Origin: an uncultured Eubacteriales bacterium
GTDB taxonomy: Bacteria; Bacillota; Clostridia; Christensenellales; Borkfalkiaceae
Reading direction: 5' to 3'
DNA length: 28,671 bases
NCBI GenBank assembly: GCA_900548285.1
Contig: URKE01000022.1
Location: 1 to 28,671, forward strand
The notes beneath the pieces are model-generated. The model ran no database searches. It was not told the DNA's origin and was given only the letters and a program-made list of their open reading frames with translations. Both the position numbers and the translations under genes were made by a program. Shown in pieces: positions 7,211 to 15,324 of the stretch. Each line of letters begins with the position of its first letter. The stretch's first letter is position 1.

Positions 7211-7235
7211 TTTTTGACGATCGATGTCGGTCAAA

Positions 7236-7275
7236 AATAAAAACGCGCCGCTTTTTCGCGGGAAAAAGCGGCGCG
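7236..7275 (-). terminator. Terminator of the activase operon
   Basis: A 13-bp perfect stem (CGCGCCGCTTTTT at 7244-7256, complement at 7263-7275) with a 6-nt loop. On the minus strand it is followed by a T-rich tail, GTTTTTATTTT. It starts 9 nt after the activase stop codon. Confidence 0.85.
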
Positions 7276-7283
7276 CAAACAAA

Positions 7284-10220
7284 TCAGATTTTTTTGTTTT
7301 TTCTGAGTTCCAGAACGGACATAAGCGAACGCAGCCTTATAGTAACCGCGCCCGTGTTGGAGATTTCGTCGATTTTTATCTGGGCGTAAAGCCGCCCCGA
7401 ATTTTCCACGATCGAACGCACTTCGTCGGTGGTTACCGCGTCCACGCCGCAACCGAACGAAACGAGTTGAACGAGGTGAATATCGAGATCGTCGGGCGCG
7501 TTCGCGACGAATTTCGCCGCGTTGTAAAGTCTTGCGTGATAAGTCCATTGGTTTCTCACGTTCGTGTCGAGTTTGCCGTCATGCGGTCTTACGGCGTCCT
7601 CGCTTAAAACAATCGCTCCCAGCCTGCTTATCAGTTCGTGTATGCCGTGATTGATTTCCGGATCTGCGTGATAAGGTCTGCCGGCGAGGAGTATGACCGG
7701 TTTGCCCGTTTTCCTTGCTTTTTCGAGATATTTTTCGCCTTCTTTTCTTATCGATTCGAGATATTCGTCGTATGCCGCGTAAGCCGCTTCCGTCGCGTCG
7801 GCGATTTGTTTGGCGGTTAAATTCTTCTCGGGGAAGTGTTTTTCGAGTATCGCCTTAATGCGTTTTACGAACTGTTTTTTATCGTATAAACTTATGAAGT
7901 CGCTGATGAACTTCGTTTTTTTCACGTCGGCTACGTTTAATTTTATCACCTGCGGATAATACGCCACAACGGGGCAGTTGAAGTGGTCGTCGCCTTGCTT
8001 TTCGTCTATGTTGTAAGACATGTCGGGGTAAAAAATCGCGTCCGCGCCCTCGCGCAAAAGAGCCTCTATATGTCCGTGAATGAGTTTCGCGGGGTAACAT
8101 ATCGTGTCGGACGGAATGGTGTATTGTCCGTATTCGTACAACTTTCTGTCCGAAAACGACGAGGTGATCACGTTGAACCCGAGTTCGGTAAAAAATTCGT
8201 GCCAGAAGGGGAGGAGTTCGTAATTATTAAGTCCGAGCGGCAAGCCTATATTTGTTTTTTCGTCGTCGCGATCGGTGTTTACGCAGTTGGAAAGCAGTCT
8301 GAGTTTGTAAGCGTAAATATCGTCTTTCGCTTTCGTTTTTTCTCCCGTAACGGGTTTACTGCATCTGTTCCCCGCGATATATCTTCTTCCGTCGGCGAAC
8401 AGATTAAGCGTGAGATTGCAGCGGTTTCCGCAACCGTTGCACGTTCTGTTGCTGACTTTGTGCGAAAACTTCGCTATTTCGTCTTTCGTTATGAGCGAGC
8501 TTTTGCCTTTCGCGAGTTTCTGCGCGTATAACGCCGCTCCGTAAGCCCCCATAAGCGCGGAAAATTCGGGGCGTATTACTTCCACGCCGAGTTCCTGCTC
8601 GAACGCGCGCAGAACGCAGTCGTTTAAAAACGTTCCGCCCTGAACGACGATATTTTTGCCGAGATCTTCGGCTTTCGCTATTCTGATAACCTTATAAAGC
8701 GCGTTTTTAACGACGCTTATCGACAGCCCTGCGGAGATGTTTTCAACGCTCGCGCCGTCTTTTTGCGCCTGTTTCACGGAACTGTTCATAAAAACGGTGC
8801 ATCTCGAACCGAGGTTTACGGGTGCGTCGGCAAAAAGTCCGAGTTTTGCGAATTCTTCCACGCCGTATCCGAGCGATTCCGCGAAAGTCTGCAAAAACGA
8901 GCCGCAACCGGACGAACACGCTTCGTTGAGAAAGAGTTGGTCGATGAGATCGTTTCTTATTTTGAAGCACTTCATATCCTGCCCGCCGATGTCGAGAATA
9001 AAGTTGACGTCGGGGCGGAATTTCTTCGCGGCGGAGTAATGCGCCACGGTTTCCACCAGTCCGTTGTCTATGCGGAAGGCGTTTTTTATCATTTCTTCGC
9101 CGTAACCCGTTACCGCAGACCCCGCTATTTCGATATCCGGAAAATCCGCGTAAAGTTTTTTGAGATAATCGAGAACGATTTCTATGGGTTTGCCCACGCT
9201 CGGGGTGTAAAGCGGTCTGATTATGTTTCCTTTTTCGTCCGCGAGGAGAATTTTGACCGTGGTCGAACCCGCGTCGACGCCGAGGAAAACTTTTCCGCGC
9301 GGAGCGTCGAGTTCGGCAATGCCTTCGGAGTTCCGTCTGTGACGAAGTCTGAATTCTTCGTATTCTTTTTCGTTTGTGAAAAGGGGAGGGCAACTTTCGT
9401 ATTTTTTAAGCGACGAAGATTTCTCGAATAGATTGATTATTTCCGAAATTCTGCTCGATTTTTCCTGTTTGGAGAGCGCCGCGCCGAGCGCGACGTAAAA
9501 AAGCGAATTTTCGGGCAGCGTGCCTTTTATGCCGAGAATTTTGTCGAAAGTCTTTCTCAGTTCCGAAAGGAAAGTGAGCGGACCGCCGAGATAAAGGACG
9601 TTGCCTTCGATTTTTCTGCCTTGCGCAAGCCCCGCGACCGTCTGATTGACTACCGCGGCGAAAATTCCCGCGGCGACGTCCTCGTTTTTCGCGCCCTGAT
9701 TCAGGAGCGGCTGAATATCGGATTTGGCGAAAACGCCGCAACGCGACGCTATGGTGTAAATTCTCGTGTGGGATTTTGAAAGTTCGTTGAGTTCGTCGGG
9801 CGTGAGTTTCATCAGAGTCGCCATCTGGTCGATGAACGCGCCGGTTCCTCCGGCGCACGTTCCGTTCATTCTCATCTCGAATCCGCCGGTTAAAAAGATG
9901 ATTTTCGCGTCCTCGCCGCCGAGTTCTATAACGGCGTCCGTGTCGGGATAAAACCTCGAAACGGCTGTTTTTTCGGCGTAAACTTCCTGAATAAACGGCA
10001 GGTCGAGCGTTTCCGCCACGCCCATGCCCGCCGAGCCGGAAAGGCAGACGAAAACTTCCTCGTCGTTGCAGATTTCTTTCGCGAGGGAAAGGACTTCCGT
10101 CGCCGTTTCGGGAATTCTGGAAAGGTGTCTTTGATATTTTGAAAACAGTATCCGTCCGTTTTCGTCCGTAAGAACGGCTTTTAAGGTGGTCGAACCTATA
10201 TCTATTCCGAGTCTTTTCAT
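7284..10220 (-). CDS. Double acyl-CoA dehydratase-type activase with DUF2229 domain
   Basis: A 978-aa ATP-dependent activator related to the 2-hydroxyglutaryl-CoA dehydratase activase (HgdC) and BadF/BadG. Two ASKHA-fold activase domains are visible. Domain 1 (about 1-260) has GIDIGSTTLKAVL, ELGGEDAKIIFL and cluster cysteines C122 (NGTCAGG) and C161 (ASRCGVF). Domain 2 (about 310-570) has GVDAGSTTVKILL, DIGGQDMKCFKI, NEACSSGCGSF and GSRCTVF. A Cys-rich DUF2229-type region follows (NRTCNGCGNRC from about 600). These proteins use ATP to push a low-potential electron from a bridging 4Fe-4S cluster onto a partner protein. The start overlaps the upstream gene by 4 nt (ATGA). No genes for a classical dehydratase or CoA-transferase are nearby, so the substrate is unknown. 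Confidence 0.85.
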   Translation of the reverse strand: MKRLGIDIGSTTLKAVLTDENGRILFSKYQRHLSRIPETATEVLSLAKEICNDEEVFVCLSGSAGMGVAETLDLPFIQEVYAEKTAVSRFYPDTDAVIELGGEDAKIIFLTGGFEMRMNGTCAGGTGAFIDQMATLMKLTPDELNELSKSHTRIYTIASRCGVFAKSDIQPLLNQGAKNEDVAAGIFAAVVNQTVAGLAQGRKIEGNVLYLGGPLTFLSELRKTFDKILGIKGTLPENSLFYVALGAALSKQEKSSRISEIINLFEKSSSLKKYESCPPLFTNEKEYEEFRLRHRRNSEGIAELDAPRGKVFLGVDAGSTTVKILLADEKGNIIRPLYTPSVGKPIEIVLDYLKKLYADFPDIEIAGSAVTGYGEEMIKNAFRIDNGLVETVAHYSAAKKFRPDVNFILDIGGQDMKCFKIRNDLIDQLFLNEACSSGCGSFLQTFAESLGYGVEEFAKLGLFADAPVNLGSRCTVFMNSSVKQAQKDGASVENISAGLSISVVKNALYKVIRIAKAEDLGKNIVVQGGTFLNDCVLRAFEQELGVEVIRPEFSALMGAYGAALYAQKLAKGKSSLITKDEIAKFSHKVSNRTCNGCGNRCNLTLNLFADGRRYIAGNRCSKPVTGEKTKAKDDIYAYKLRLLSNCVNTDRDDEKTNIGLPLGLNNYELLPFWHEFFTELGFNVITSSFSDRKLYEYGQYTIPSDTICYPAKLIHGHIEALLREGADAIFYPDMSYNIDEKQGDDHFNCPVVAYYPQVIKLNVADVKKTKFISDFISLYDKKQFVKRIKAILEKHFPEKNLTAKQIADATEAAYAAYDEYLESIRKEGEKYLEKARKTGKPVILLAGRPYHADPEINHGIHELISRLGAIVLSEDAVRPHDGKLDTNVRNQWTYHARLYNAAKFVANAPDDLDIHLVQLVSFGCGVDAVTTDEVRSIVENSGRLYAQIKIDEISNTGAVTIRLRSLMSVLELRKNKKI

Positions 10221-11569
10221 AAGTTGTCCTCGTTGTCGTTATTTTCGGAAACGGTTGCGGCGGCTTCCGCAGTCGCGTTGTCGGTTGTTTCGCCGCGTTC
10301 GGTTCGTCCGTCGGTTTCCGCATGCCCCGCCCGGGCGGCTTTGTTGTCGCGCGCGATCGAGAGCATCAGTTTTATTCTGTTTTCCTGATTCACCGCCGAC
10401 GCGCCCGCGTCGTAATCCACCGGGAAAATATTCGCGTCGGGATAAAGTTCTCTCAGTTTTCTTATCGTGCCTTTGCCAACGATATGGTTCGGCAAACAGC
10501 CGAACGGCTGAGCGCAGATAACGTTCGGATATCCTTTTTCGATAAGTTCGGCGATTTCGCCGGGGAGCAGCCACCCTTCGCCCATTTTAACGCCGCGGTC
10601 TATTATCGTATCGGCAAATTCTTTAACCTTTTCAAACGGCGACGGAGCGACGAATTCGGGGTAGGGTTTTAGCGTTTTTATTATGTATCCTTCGTATTTG
10701 GCAAGTATTTTTTCGGCAAGCGCGCCTATTTTCAGTTTTAAAAAACTTCCGCCGTAATAGCAATGGTCGGTTTCCACGTTCGCCGCGCAGTATTGCAAAA
10801 AGCCCGTCACGCCGGGAATCATATATTCGCAGCCCTGGCTTGCGAGAAATTTCTCCAGTCCGCGGTTTGCAAACGACGAATATTTGACGTAAATTTCGCC
10901 CACTATGCCCACTTTAACGAGGTCTTTTTTCTCGCGGGGAATATTGTGGAAATCCGCCGCCATATCCGCGAGATTTTTTCTTATCGCCTTTTTGGAACTG
11001 CCTTTGCCTCGCCTGAACTGAGCGGACAATTCGACGATCCATTTATTTACCGTTTTTTCGGTGTCGCCTTTATTGATTTCGTAGGGCGCGGTCTGATTTT
11101 TCAGAAGGAGAAGCATATCGCCGTAAACGAGCGAAGAAAACCCCGCTTTGAGCATTTTAAGGGTGATTTTGAACCCGCTGTATTTTTCAAGCCCCGAAAA
11201 ACTGACGGAGATGACCGGAACGAAGCCGAGGTCCATTTCTTTAAGCGCTTTTCTCAGCAGAAAAATATAATTCGAGGCTCTGCAGCCTCCGCCCGTCTGG
11301 AAAAAGATAAGGGCGGTTTTGTTCACGTCGTATCTGCCCGATTCGAGCGCGTATAAAAGTTGCCCGCACGAGCAGATTGCGGGATAACACATATCGTTGT
11401 GCAAATATTTAAGCCCGGTGTCGATAACGGCCTTTCCCTCGTCGCGCACAACCTCGAATTTGTAGCCGTTCATACGGAAAATACTCTCGAACAACGCCAT
11501 ATGCGTGGGGAAAATATCCGGACAAAGAATGGTATATTCTTCTTTCATTTGCTTCGTAAAATCAATCAT
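10217..11569 (-). CDS. Activase partner, 2-hydroxyacyl-CoA dehydratase-like cysteine-rich protein
   Basis: A 450-aa protein of the family found next to, or fused with, large activases (COG3581-like). Conserved cysteines that could hold an Fe-S cluster include C16 (LCPD), C61, C66 and C68 (DMCYPAICSCGQ), C96 (TGGGCRASNY), later QYCAANVETDHCYYGG, and ICAQPFGCLPNH near 360. The closing family motif is GASAVNQENRIKLML. The last 40 or so residues are low-complexity, rich in Ala, Thr, Glu and Asn. In many Clostridia this module is fused to the activase C-terminus; here it is separate and encoded first. It has its own promoter and a weak ribosome binding site (GAGTGTG). The role is presumably to accept electrons from the activase and act on an unidentified substrate. 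Confidence 0.75.
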   Translation of the reverse strand: MIDFTKQMKEEYTILCPDIFPTHMALFESIFRMNGYKFEVVRDEGKAVIDTGLKYLHNDMCYPAICSCGQLLYALESGRYDVNKTALIFFQTGGGCRASNYIFLLRKALKEMDLGFVPVISVSFSGLEKYSGFKITLKMLKAGFSSLVYGDMLLLLKNQTAPYEINKGDTEKTVNKWIVELSAQFRRGKGSSKKAIRKNLADMAADFHNIPREKKDLVKVGIVGEIYVKYSSFANRGLEKFLASQGCEYMIPGVTGFLQYCAANVETDHCYYGGSFLKLKIGALAEKILAKYEGYIIKTLKPYPEFVAPSPFEKVKEFADTIIDRGVKMGEGWLLPGEIAELIEKGYPNVICAQPFGCLPNHIVGKGTIRKLRELYPDANIFPVDYDAGASAVNQENRIKLMLSIARDNKAARAGHAETDGRTERGETTDNATAEAAATVSENNDNEDNL

Positions 11570-11610
11570 TTCACACTCTGTATAAAAAATAATTATAATA
11601 ATTCGACTTT

Positions 11611-11639
11611 ATAATATCATAGCAAATCCGGGAACGCAA
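11611..11639 (-). promoter_or_regulatory. Promoter of the activase operon
   Basis: Minus strand: TTGCGT (11634-11639), a 17-bp spacer and TATTAT (11611-11616), about 40 nt upstream of the ATG at 11569. Confidence 0.5.
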
Positions 11640-11679
11640 GAAAATAAGCGACCGCTCGCCGAAATAAACCGAAATTTTC

Positions 11680-11717
11680 AAAAATCGATTGACAAAAATC
11701 GATATAAAAATTATAAT
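11680..11717 (+). promoter_or_regulatory. Consensus promoter of the fucosidase gene with direct repeats
   Basis: Perfect TTGACA (11689-11694), a 17-bp spacer and a perfect TATAAT (11712-11717). The 10-mer AAAAATCGAT occurs at 11680-11689 and 11694-11703, so the two copies bracket the -35 box. That placement would suit an operator. A strong AAAAAGGAG stands 5 nt before the ATG. Confidence 0.8.
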
Positions 11718-11755
11718 TGAGAAAACTTTTGTCCGCAGGTTAAAAAGGAGAAAAC

Positions 11756-12955
11756 ATGGCTTACGAATACATAGAAAATTTCAAAAAGATGGGCTTCGGA
11801 ATGTTCAACCATTTCGGGCTTTACAGCATTTTAGGCAAAGGCGAATGGGTTTTGGCGCAAGGCAAAATCGACCATGCGAAATATAACGAACTGACCAGGA
11901 AGTTCAAAGTGAAAAAGGACTGGGCGAAACAACTCGTAAAAACCGCTAAGGCGGCGGGTTGCAGATACATAACGCTCACCACACGTCATCACGACGGTTT
12001 TTCGCTTTACGACGTTAAGGGGCTTAACGATTTCGACGCCCCTCATTCCGCTTGCGGAAGGGATCTTATCCGCGAATTCGTTGACGAGTGCAACAAAGAG
12101 GGTATAGTTCCTTTCTTTTATCACACCCTTCTCGACTGGTATAATCCCGATTATAAAAACGATTTTCCGAAGTATATCGACTATCTCGTTAAGAGTATAG
12201 AAATTTTATGCACGCAGTACGGCAAAATCGGCGGTTTCTGGTTCGACGGAATGTGGGATAAGCCGAACGACGACTGGCAGGAGGACCGTATTTACGGCAC
12301 TATAAGAAAATATCAACCGGAAGCGATGATTATAAACAACACGGGGCTGAGCGAATGCGGAAAAACGGGACATCGCGAGATAGACAGCGTGACTTTCGAG
12401 CGCGGAAAGGCGTTTTTCGTCGATACGTCCGAAAAGCCGCTTGCCGGCGAGGTGTGCGAGGCTCTCACCGATCACTGGGGATACGCGAAAGAGGATATCT
12501 GCGTGAAGTCGCCGAAAGAACTCGTGGAAATGCTTATCGATTGCCGCAAGTTCAATTGCAATCTGCTTCTTAACACGGGGCTTATGGGCAACGGGCTTAT
12601 TCCCGATGGCGAAAAGGCGAATCTTCTCGCCGTGGGCAAATGGATAAAGGTAAACAAAGGCTTTATTTACGACGTCGTTTCCGCGCATATCGAAGCCGAA
12701 AACGCCGACGTGCTTACGGACGGAAAATATTATTACGCGGTGATAAGAAAAGTGCCTATGAGCGCCGACCCGAACGTCGCGAATATGGCGGACAACAGAA
12801 CCGTAACGATAAAAACGGATAAAAAGGTCGTTTCGGCAAAGTGGCTCGACAACGGCAAAAGCGTTAAAGGCGCGAAGAAAAACAGTTTTCCCGTCGAACC
12901 GTTCGCTTACGGCTATTCTTACGGGGCGAGAGTCGCGAGATTTGAATTGAAATAA
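11756..12955 (+). CDS. Alpha-L-fucosidase, GH29 family, cytosolic
   Basis: A 399-aa glycoside hydrolase that would remove alpha-linked L-fucose from oligosaccharides by a retaining mechanism. GH29 features seen: the N-terminal FGMFNHFGLYSILGKGEWV, TTRHHDGFSLYD near 75-86, and GFWFDGMWD, where D164 is the expected nucleophile. A C-terminal beta-sandwich-like part (about 310-399) ends in FAYGYSYGARVARFELK. No signal peptide is present, so it acts on imported oligosaccharides. It is shorter than many secreted GH29 enzymes but full length for compact intracellular ones. Single-gene unit with its own promoter and terminator; no fucose transporter or catabolic genes adjoin. The acid/base residue was not assigned, because it varies in position across GH29. 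Confidence 0.85.
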   Translation: MAYEYIENFKKMGFGMFNHFGLYSILGKGEWVLAQGKIDHAKYNELTRKFKVKKDWAKQLVKTAKAAGCRYITLTTRHHDGFSLYDVKGLNDFDAPHSACGRDLIREFVDECNKEGIVPFFYHTLLDWYNPDYKNDFPKYIDYLVKSIEILCTQYGKIGGFWFDGMWDKPNDDWQEDRIYGTIRKYQPEAMIINNTGLSECGKTGHREIDSVTFERGKAFFVDTSEKPLAGEVCEALTDHWGYAKEDICVKSPKELVEMLIDCRKFNCNLLLNTGLMGNGLIPDGEKANLLAVGKWIKVNKGFIYDVVSAHIEAENADVLTDGKYYYAVIRKVPMSADPNVANMADNRTVTIKTDKKVVSAKWLDNGKSVKGAKKNSFPVEPFAYGYSYGARVARFELK

Positions 12956-12971
12956 TTCCGGTTATACGTTT

Positions 12972-13015
12972 GCGGGCTCAGCCGATTTCAATCGGCTGAG
13001 CCCGCTTTTGGTTTT
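12972..13015 (+). terminator. Terminator of the fucosidase gene
   Basis: A 15-bp perfect stem (GCGGGCTCAGCCGAT at 12972-12986, complement at 12991-13005) with a TTCA loop, then TTTTGGTTTTATT. It is also at the 3' end of the convergent DUF1653 gene. Confidence 0.9.
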
Positions 13016-13016
13016 A

Positions 13017-13256
13017 TTATTTTGCGTTTTCTTCCGCAAGAGTAAATCTTTTCGTTTTCGTGCCGTCCGGCAGAGTGACTTCTTCGCTCCACATAGAAAG
13101 CGGGCGAACCCAGATTCCGCCGTCGCCGTAAAGCGCCCTGTAAACGACTTTTTTCTCAAGCGTTTCGCTGTCGGTGGCGATATATAACAGTTCGTAAAGG
13201 TTTCCTTTAAAGTGCCTGTAGACGCCGGCTTTCGGAAGGTTTGTCATAATTGTCAT
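13017..13256 (-). CDS. DUF1653 family protein
   Basis: A 79-aa small protein with the DUF1653 pattern: GVYRHFKGNLYELLYIATDS, then VVYRALYGDGGIWVRPLSMW, full length for the family. Biochemical role unknown. It is the last gene of the dnaA-mnmG operon, starting 4 nt after the stop of the 59-aa gene. An ATG three codons downstream (13247) is an alternative start; AGGA lies about 10 nt before the first ATG. Confidence 0.8.
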   Translation of the reverse strand: MTIMTNLPKAGVYRHFKGNLYELLYIATDSETLEKKVVYRALYGDGGIWVRPLSMWSEEVTLPDGTKTKRFTLAEENAK

Positions 13257-13260
13257 GATT

Positions 13261-13440
13261 TTACCAGTCCTGCCTGTCGCTTATTTTGATGTCGTCGTAA
13301 TAATCGAAATATCTGCGCTTGAAATCGTCGTTAGCCCCTTTCGGATTTTTCGACGGTTTTTTCGGCGTATTTTGAGCAGGGTTGTTTGCGAGTTTATCTT
13401 TTTTTTCGCTTTTAACGGCGTTTTTCAGTTCGTTATCCAT
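13261..13440 (-). CDS. Small hypothetical protein (59 aa), Lys/Asn/Pro-rich
   Basis: A 59-codon ORF that starts 15 nt after the mnmG stop with a good AAAGGAA ribosome binding site. The first 40 residues are basic and likely disordered (KNAVKSEKKDKL, NTPKKPSKNPKGAN). The C-terminus is aromatic and acidic (FKRRYFDYYDDIKISDRQDW). No known domain. Tight spacing to both neighbours, normal base composition and the ribosome binding site support a real gene. It may be an RNA- or ribosome-associated peptide by its charge, but that is only a guess. Confidence 0.7.
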   Translation of the reverse strand: MDNELKNAVKSEKKDKLANNPAQNTPKKPSKNPKGANDDFKRRYFDYYDDIKISDRQDW

Positions 13441-13455
13441 AATTAATTCCTTTAA

Positions 13456-15324
13456 TTATTTCGTTCTGCTTGCAAGGTGAACCATCAGCACGGCTATATC
13501 CGCCGGGCTTACGCCCGAGATTCTCGATGCCTGCCCTATGTTTTCGGGGCGGATCGCGTTGAGTTTTTCCTGCGCTTCCAGCCTTAAACCCTTAATCTGA
13601 GCGTAATCGATATCGTTCGGGAGGAGTTTTTCTTCGAGTTTTTGCGCTTTTTCGATCTGTTCGCGACCTTTTTTAAGGTAACCCTCGTATTTGGCGTCCG
13701 TTTCCACGCGTTCGAGAATATCGTAAGGGCAACCCTTGAAAAGCCCGAATCTCTCGCAAATCGCTTTGAGCGGAATATTTCGTTTTATCATATCTATCGG
13801 CGAAAGGGGAGCGGAAACGTCGCCGAAGCCGTATTCTTTAACGAATTCCGAACATTCCGCAGAGGGGATTTTAACAGCGGCTTTTTCGGTCGTTTCGGCG
13901 ATTTTTTTGCAGCGCCCGAGATATTTTTCGTATCTGTCGTCCTTGACAAGCCCGACCGCGCGCCCCTTTTCGGTAAGGCGGGAATCGGCGTTGTCCTGCC
14001 GCAGAAAAATTCTGTATTCCGCGCGCGAGGTCATCATTCTGTAAGGCTCGTTCGTGCCTTTCGTCACGAGGTCGTCTATAAGTACGCCGATATACGCTTC
14101 GTCGCGTTTCAAAACGAGCGGCTCTTTTTTGCGGAGATAAAGCGATGCGTTAATCCCTGCGATAAGCCCCTGCGCCGCCGCCTCTTCGTAACCGCTCGTG
14201 CCGTTGATCTGCCCGGCGGTGAAAATCGACGGAATCGCCTTGAACGCAAGGCTCGGTTTTAAGTCGAGAGAGTCGATACAATCGTATTCTATCGCGTAGG
14301 CGTAACGCATTATTCGGCAGTTTTCAAGCCCGATAATCGACCTATACATAGACTTCTGCACGTCGTGGGGGAGTGAAGTGGACAGCCCCTGAACGTAAAT
14401 TTCATTGGTGTCGTAGCCTTCGGGTTCGAGGAAAAGTTGATGGCGTTCCTTGTCGGCAAAGCGCATAACTTTTGTTTCGATCGACGGGCAATATCTCGGA
14501 CCGGTGCTTAGAATGCTGCCGTTATAAAGGGGCGAACGGTCGAGATTGTCGCGGATGATTCTGTGCGTGGTTTCGTTTGTATAGGCAATGTAGCACGGTT
14601 CCTGCTTGTCGGGAATTTTGTCCGTCATGAAAGAAAACGGATAAATTTCCGTTTCGCCGTTCTGAATCTCGAGTTTGGAAAAATCGATCGATCTGCGGTC
14701 TATTCTCGCGGGCGTACCCGTTTTGAAACGACGGACTTTAAACCCGAGTTTTACGAGCGAATCGGTGAGTTTCGTGGCGGGGGCGAAACCGGACGGTCCC
14801 ATATTCTGTTCCCATTCTCCGGCAACGATTCTGCTGTTTAAGTAAACTCCCGTGGCGACGACGACGGCTCTGCATTTTAAAATACTGCCGAAAGAGGTTT
14901 TCACTCCGCAGACTTCGCCGTTTTCGACGAGAATTTCGGTAACTTCGCATTGAAGAATATAAAGTCCGTCGGTGTTTTCAAGCGTCTGCTTCATCAGCGA
15001 ATGATAAAGTCTTTTGTCCTCCTGAGAGCGGAGCGACTGAACCGCCGCGCCCTTGCCTCGGTTGAGCATTTTTATCTGCATCATCGCCTTATCCGCGTTT
15101 ATGCCCATTTCGCCGCCGAGCGCGTCGAGTTCGCGGACGAGATGCCCTTTCGCCGTTCCGCCTATCGACGGATTGCACGGCATAAAAGCGATATTGTCGA
15201 GATTTATGGTGGTGAGAGCCGTTTTCATTCCCGTCCTCGCGAGAGCGAGCGCGGCTTCGCAACCGGCATGCCCGGCGCCGATCACCACGGCGTCGAATTC
15301 GTCTTCAATAAATTCCGTATCCAT
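13456..15324 (-). CDS. mnmG: tRNA uridine-5-carboxymethylaminomethyl modification enzyme MnmG (GidA)
   Basis: FAD-binding subunit of the MnmE-MnmG complex, which installs the 5-carboxymethylaminomethyl group on U34 of tRNAs reading NNA/NNG codons. 622 aa, the family's usual length. The FAD loop GAGHAGCEAA is at 16-25 and the family signature MPCNPSIGG near 48-56. GTPARIDRRSID, TGPRYCPSIETKV, GQINGTSGYEEAAAQGLIAG and the helical C-terminal MnmE-binding region (SRISGVSPADIAVLMVHL) are all present. Its start overlaps the dnaA stop by one base (TAATG), so it is translationally coupled to dnaA. mnmE, its usual partner, is not in the window. Confidence 0.97.
   Translation of the reverse strand: MDTEFIEDEFDAVVIGAGHAGCEAALALARTGMKTALTTINLDNIAFMPCNPSIGGTAKGHLVRELDALGGEMGINADKAMMQIKMLNRGKGAAVQSLRSQEDKRLYHSLMKQTLENTDGLYILQCEVTEILVENGEVCGVKTSFGSILKCRAVVVATGVYLNSRIVAGEWEQNMGPSGFAPATKLTDSLVKLGFKVRRFKTGTPARIDRRSIDFSKLEIQNGETEIYPFSFMTDKIPDKQEPCYIAYTNETTHRIIRDNLDRSPLYNGSILSTGPRYCPSIETKVMRFADKERHQLFLEPEGYDTNEIYVQGLSTSLPHDVQKSMYRSIIGLENCRIMRYAYAIEYDCIDSLDLKPSLAFKAIPSIFTAGQINGTSGYEEAAAQGLIAGINASLYLRKKEPLVLKRDEAYIGVLIDDLVTKGTNEPYRMMTSRAEYRIFLRQDNADSRLTEKGRAVGLVKDDRYEKYLGRCKKIAETTEKAAVKIPSAECSEFVKEYGFGDVSAPLSPIDMIKRNIPLKAICERFGLFKGCPYDILERVETDAKYEGYLKKGREQIEKAQKLEEKLLPNDIDYAQIKGLRLEAQEKLNAIRPENIGQASRISGVSPADIAVLMVHLASRTK

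Noticed and set aside
9406..10323. Arg-rich minus-strand open frame inside the activase operon
   Set aside because: Out-of-frame reading of the activase with an implausible Arg-rich composition.
11605..11616. TTCGACTTTATAA resembling the dispersed motif
   Set aside because: Needs an insertion and lacks the flanks; it overlaps an ordinary -10 region.
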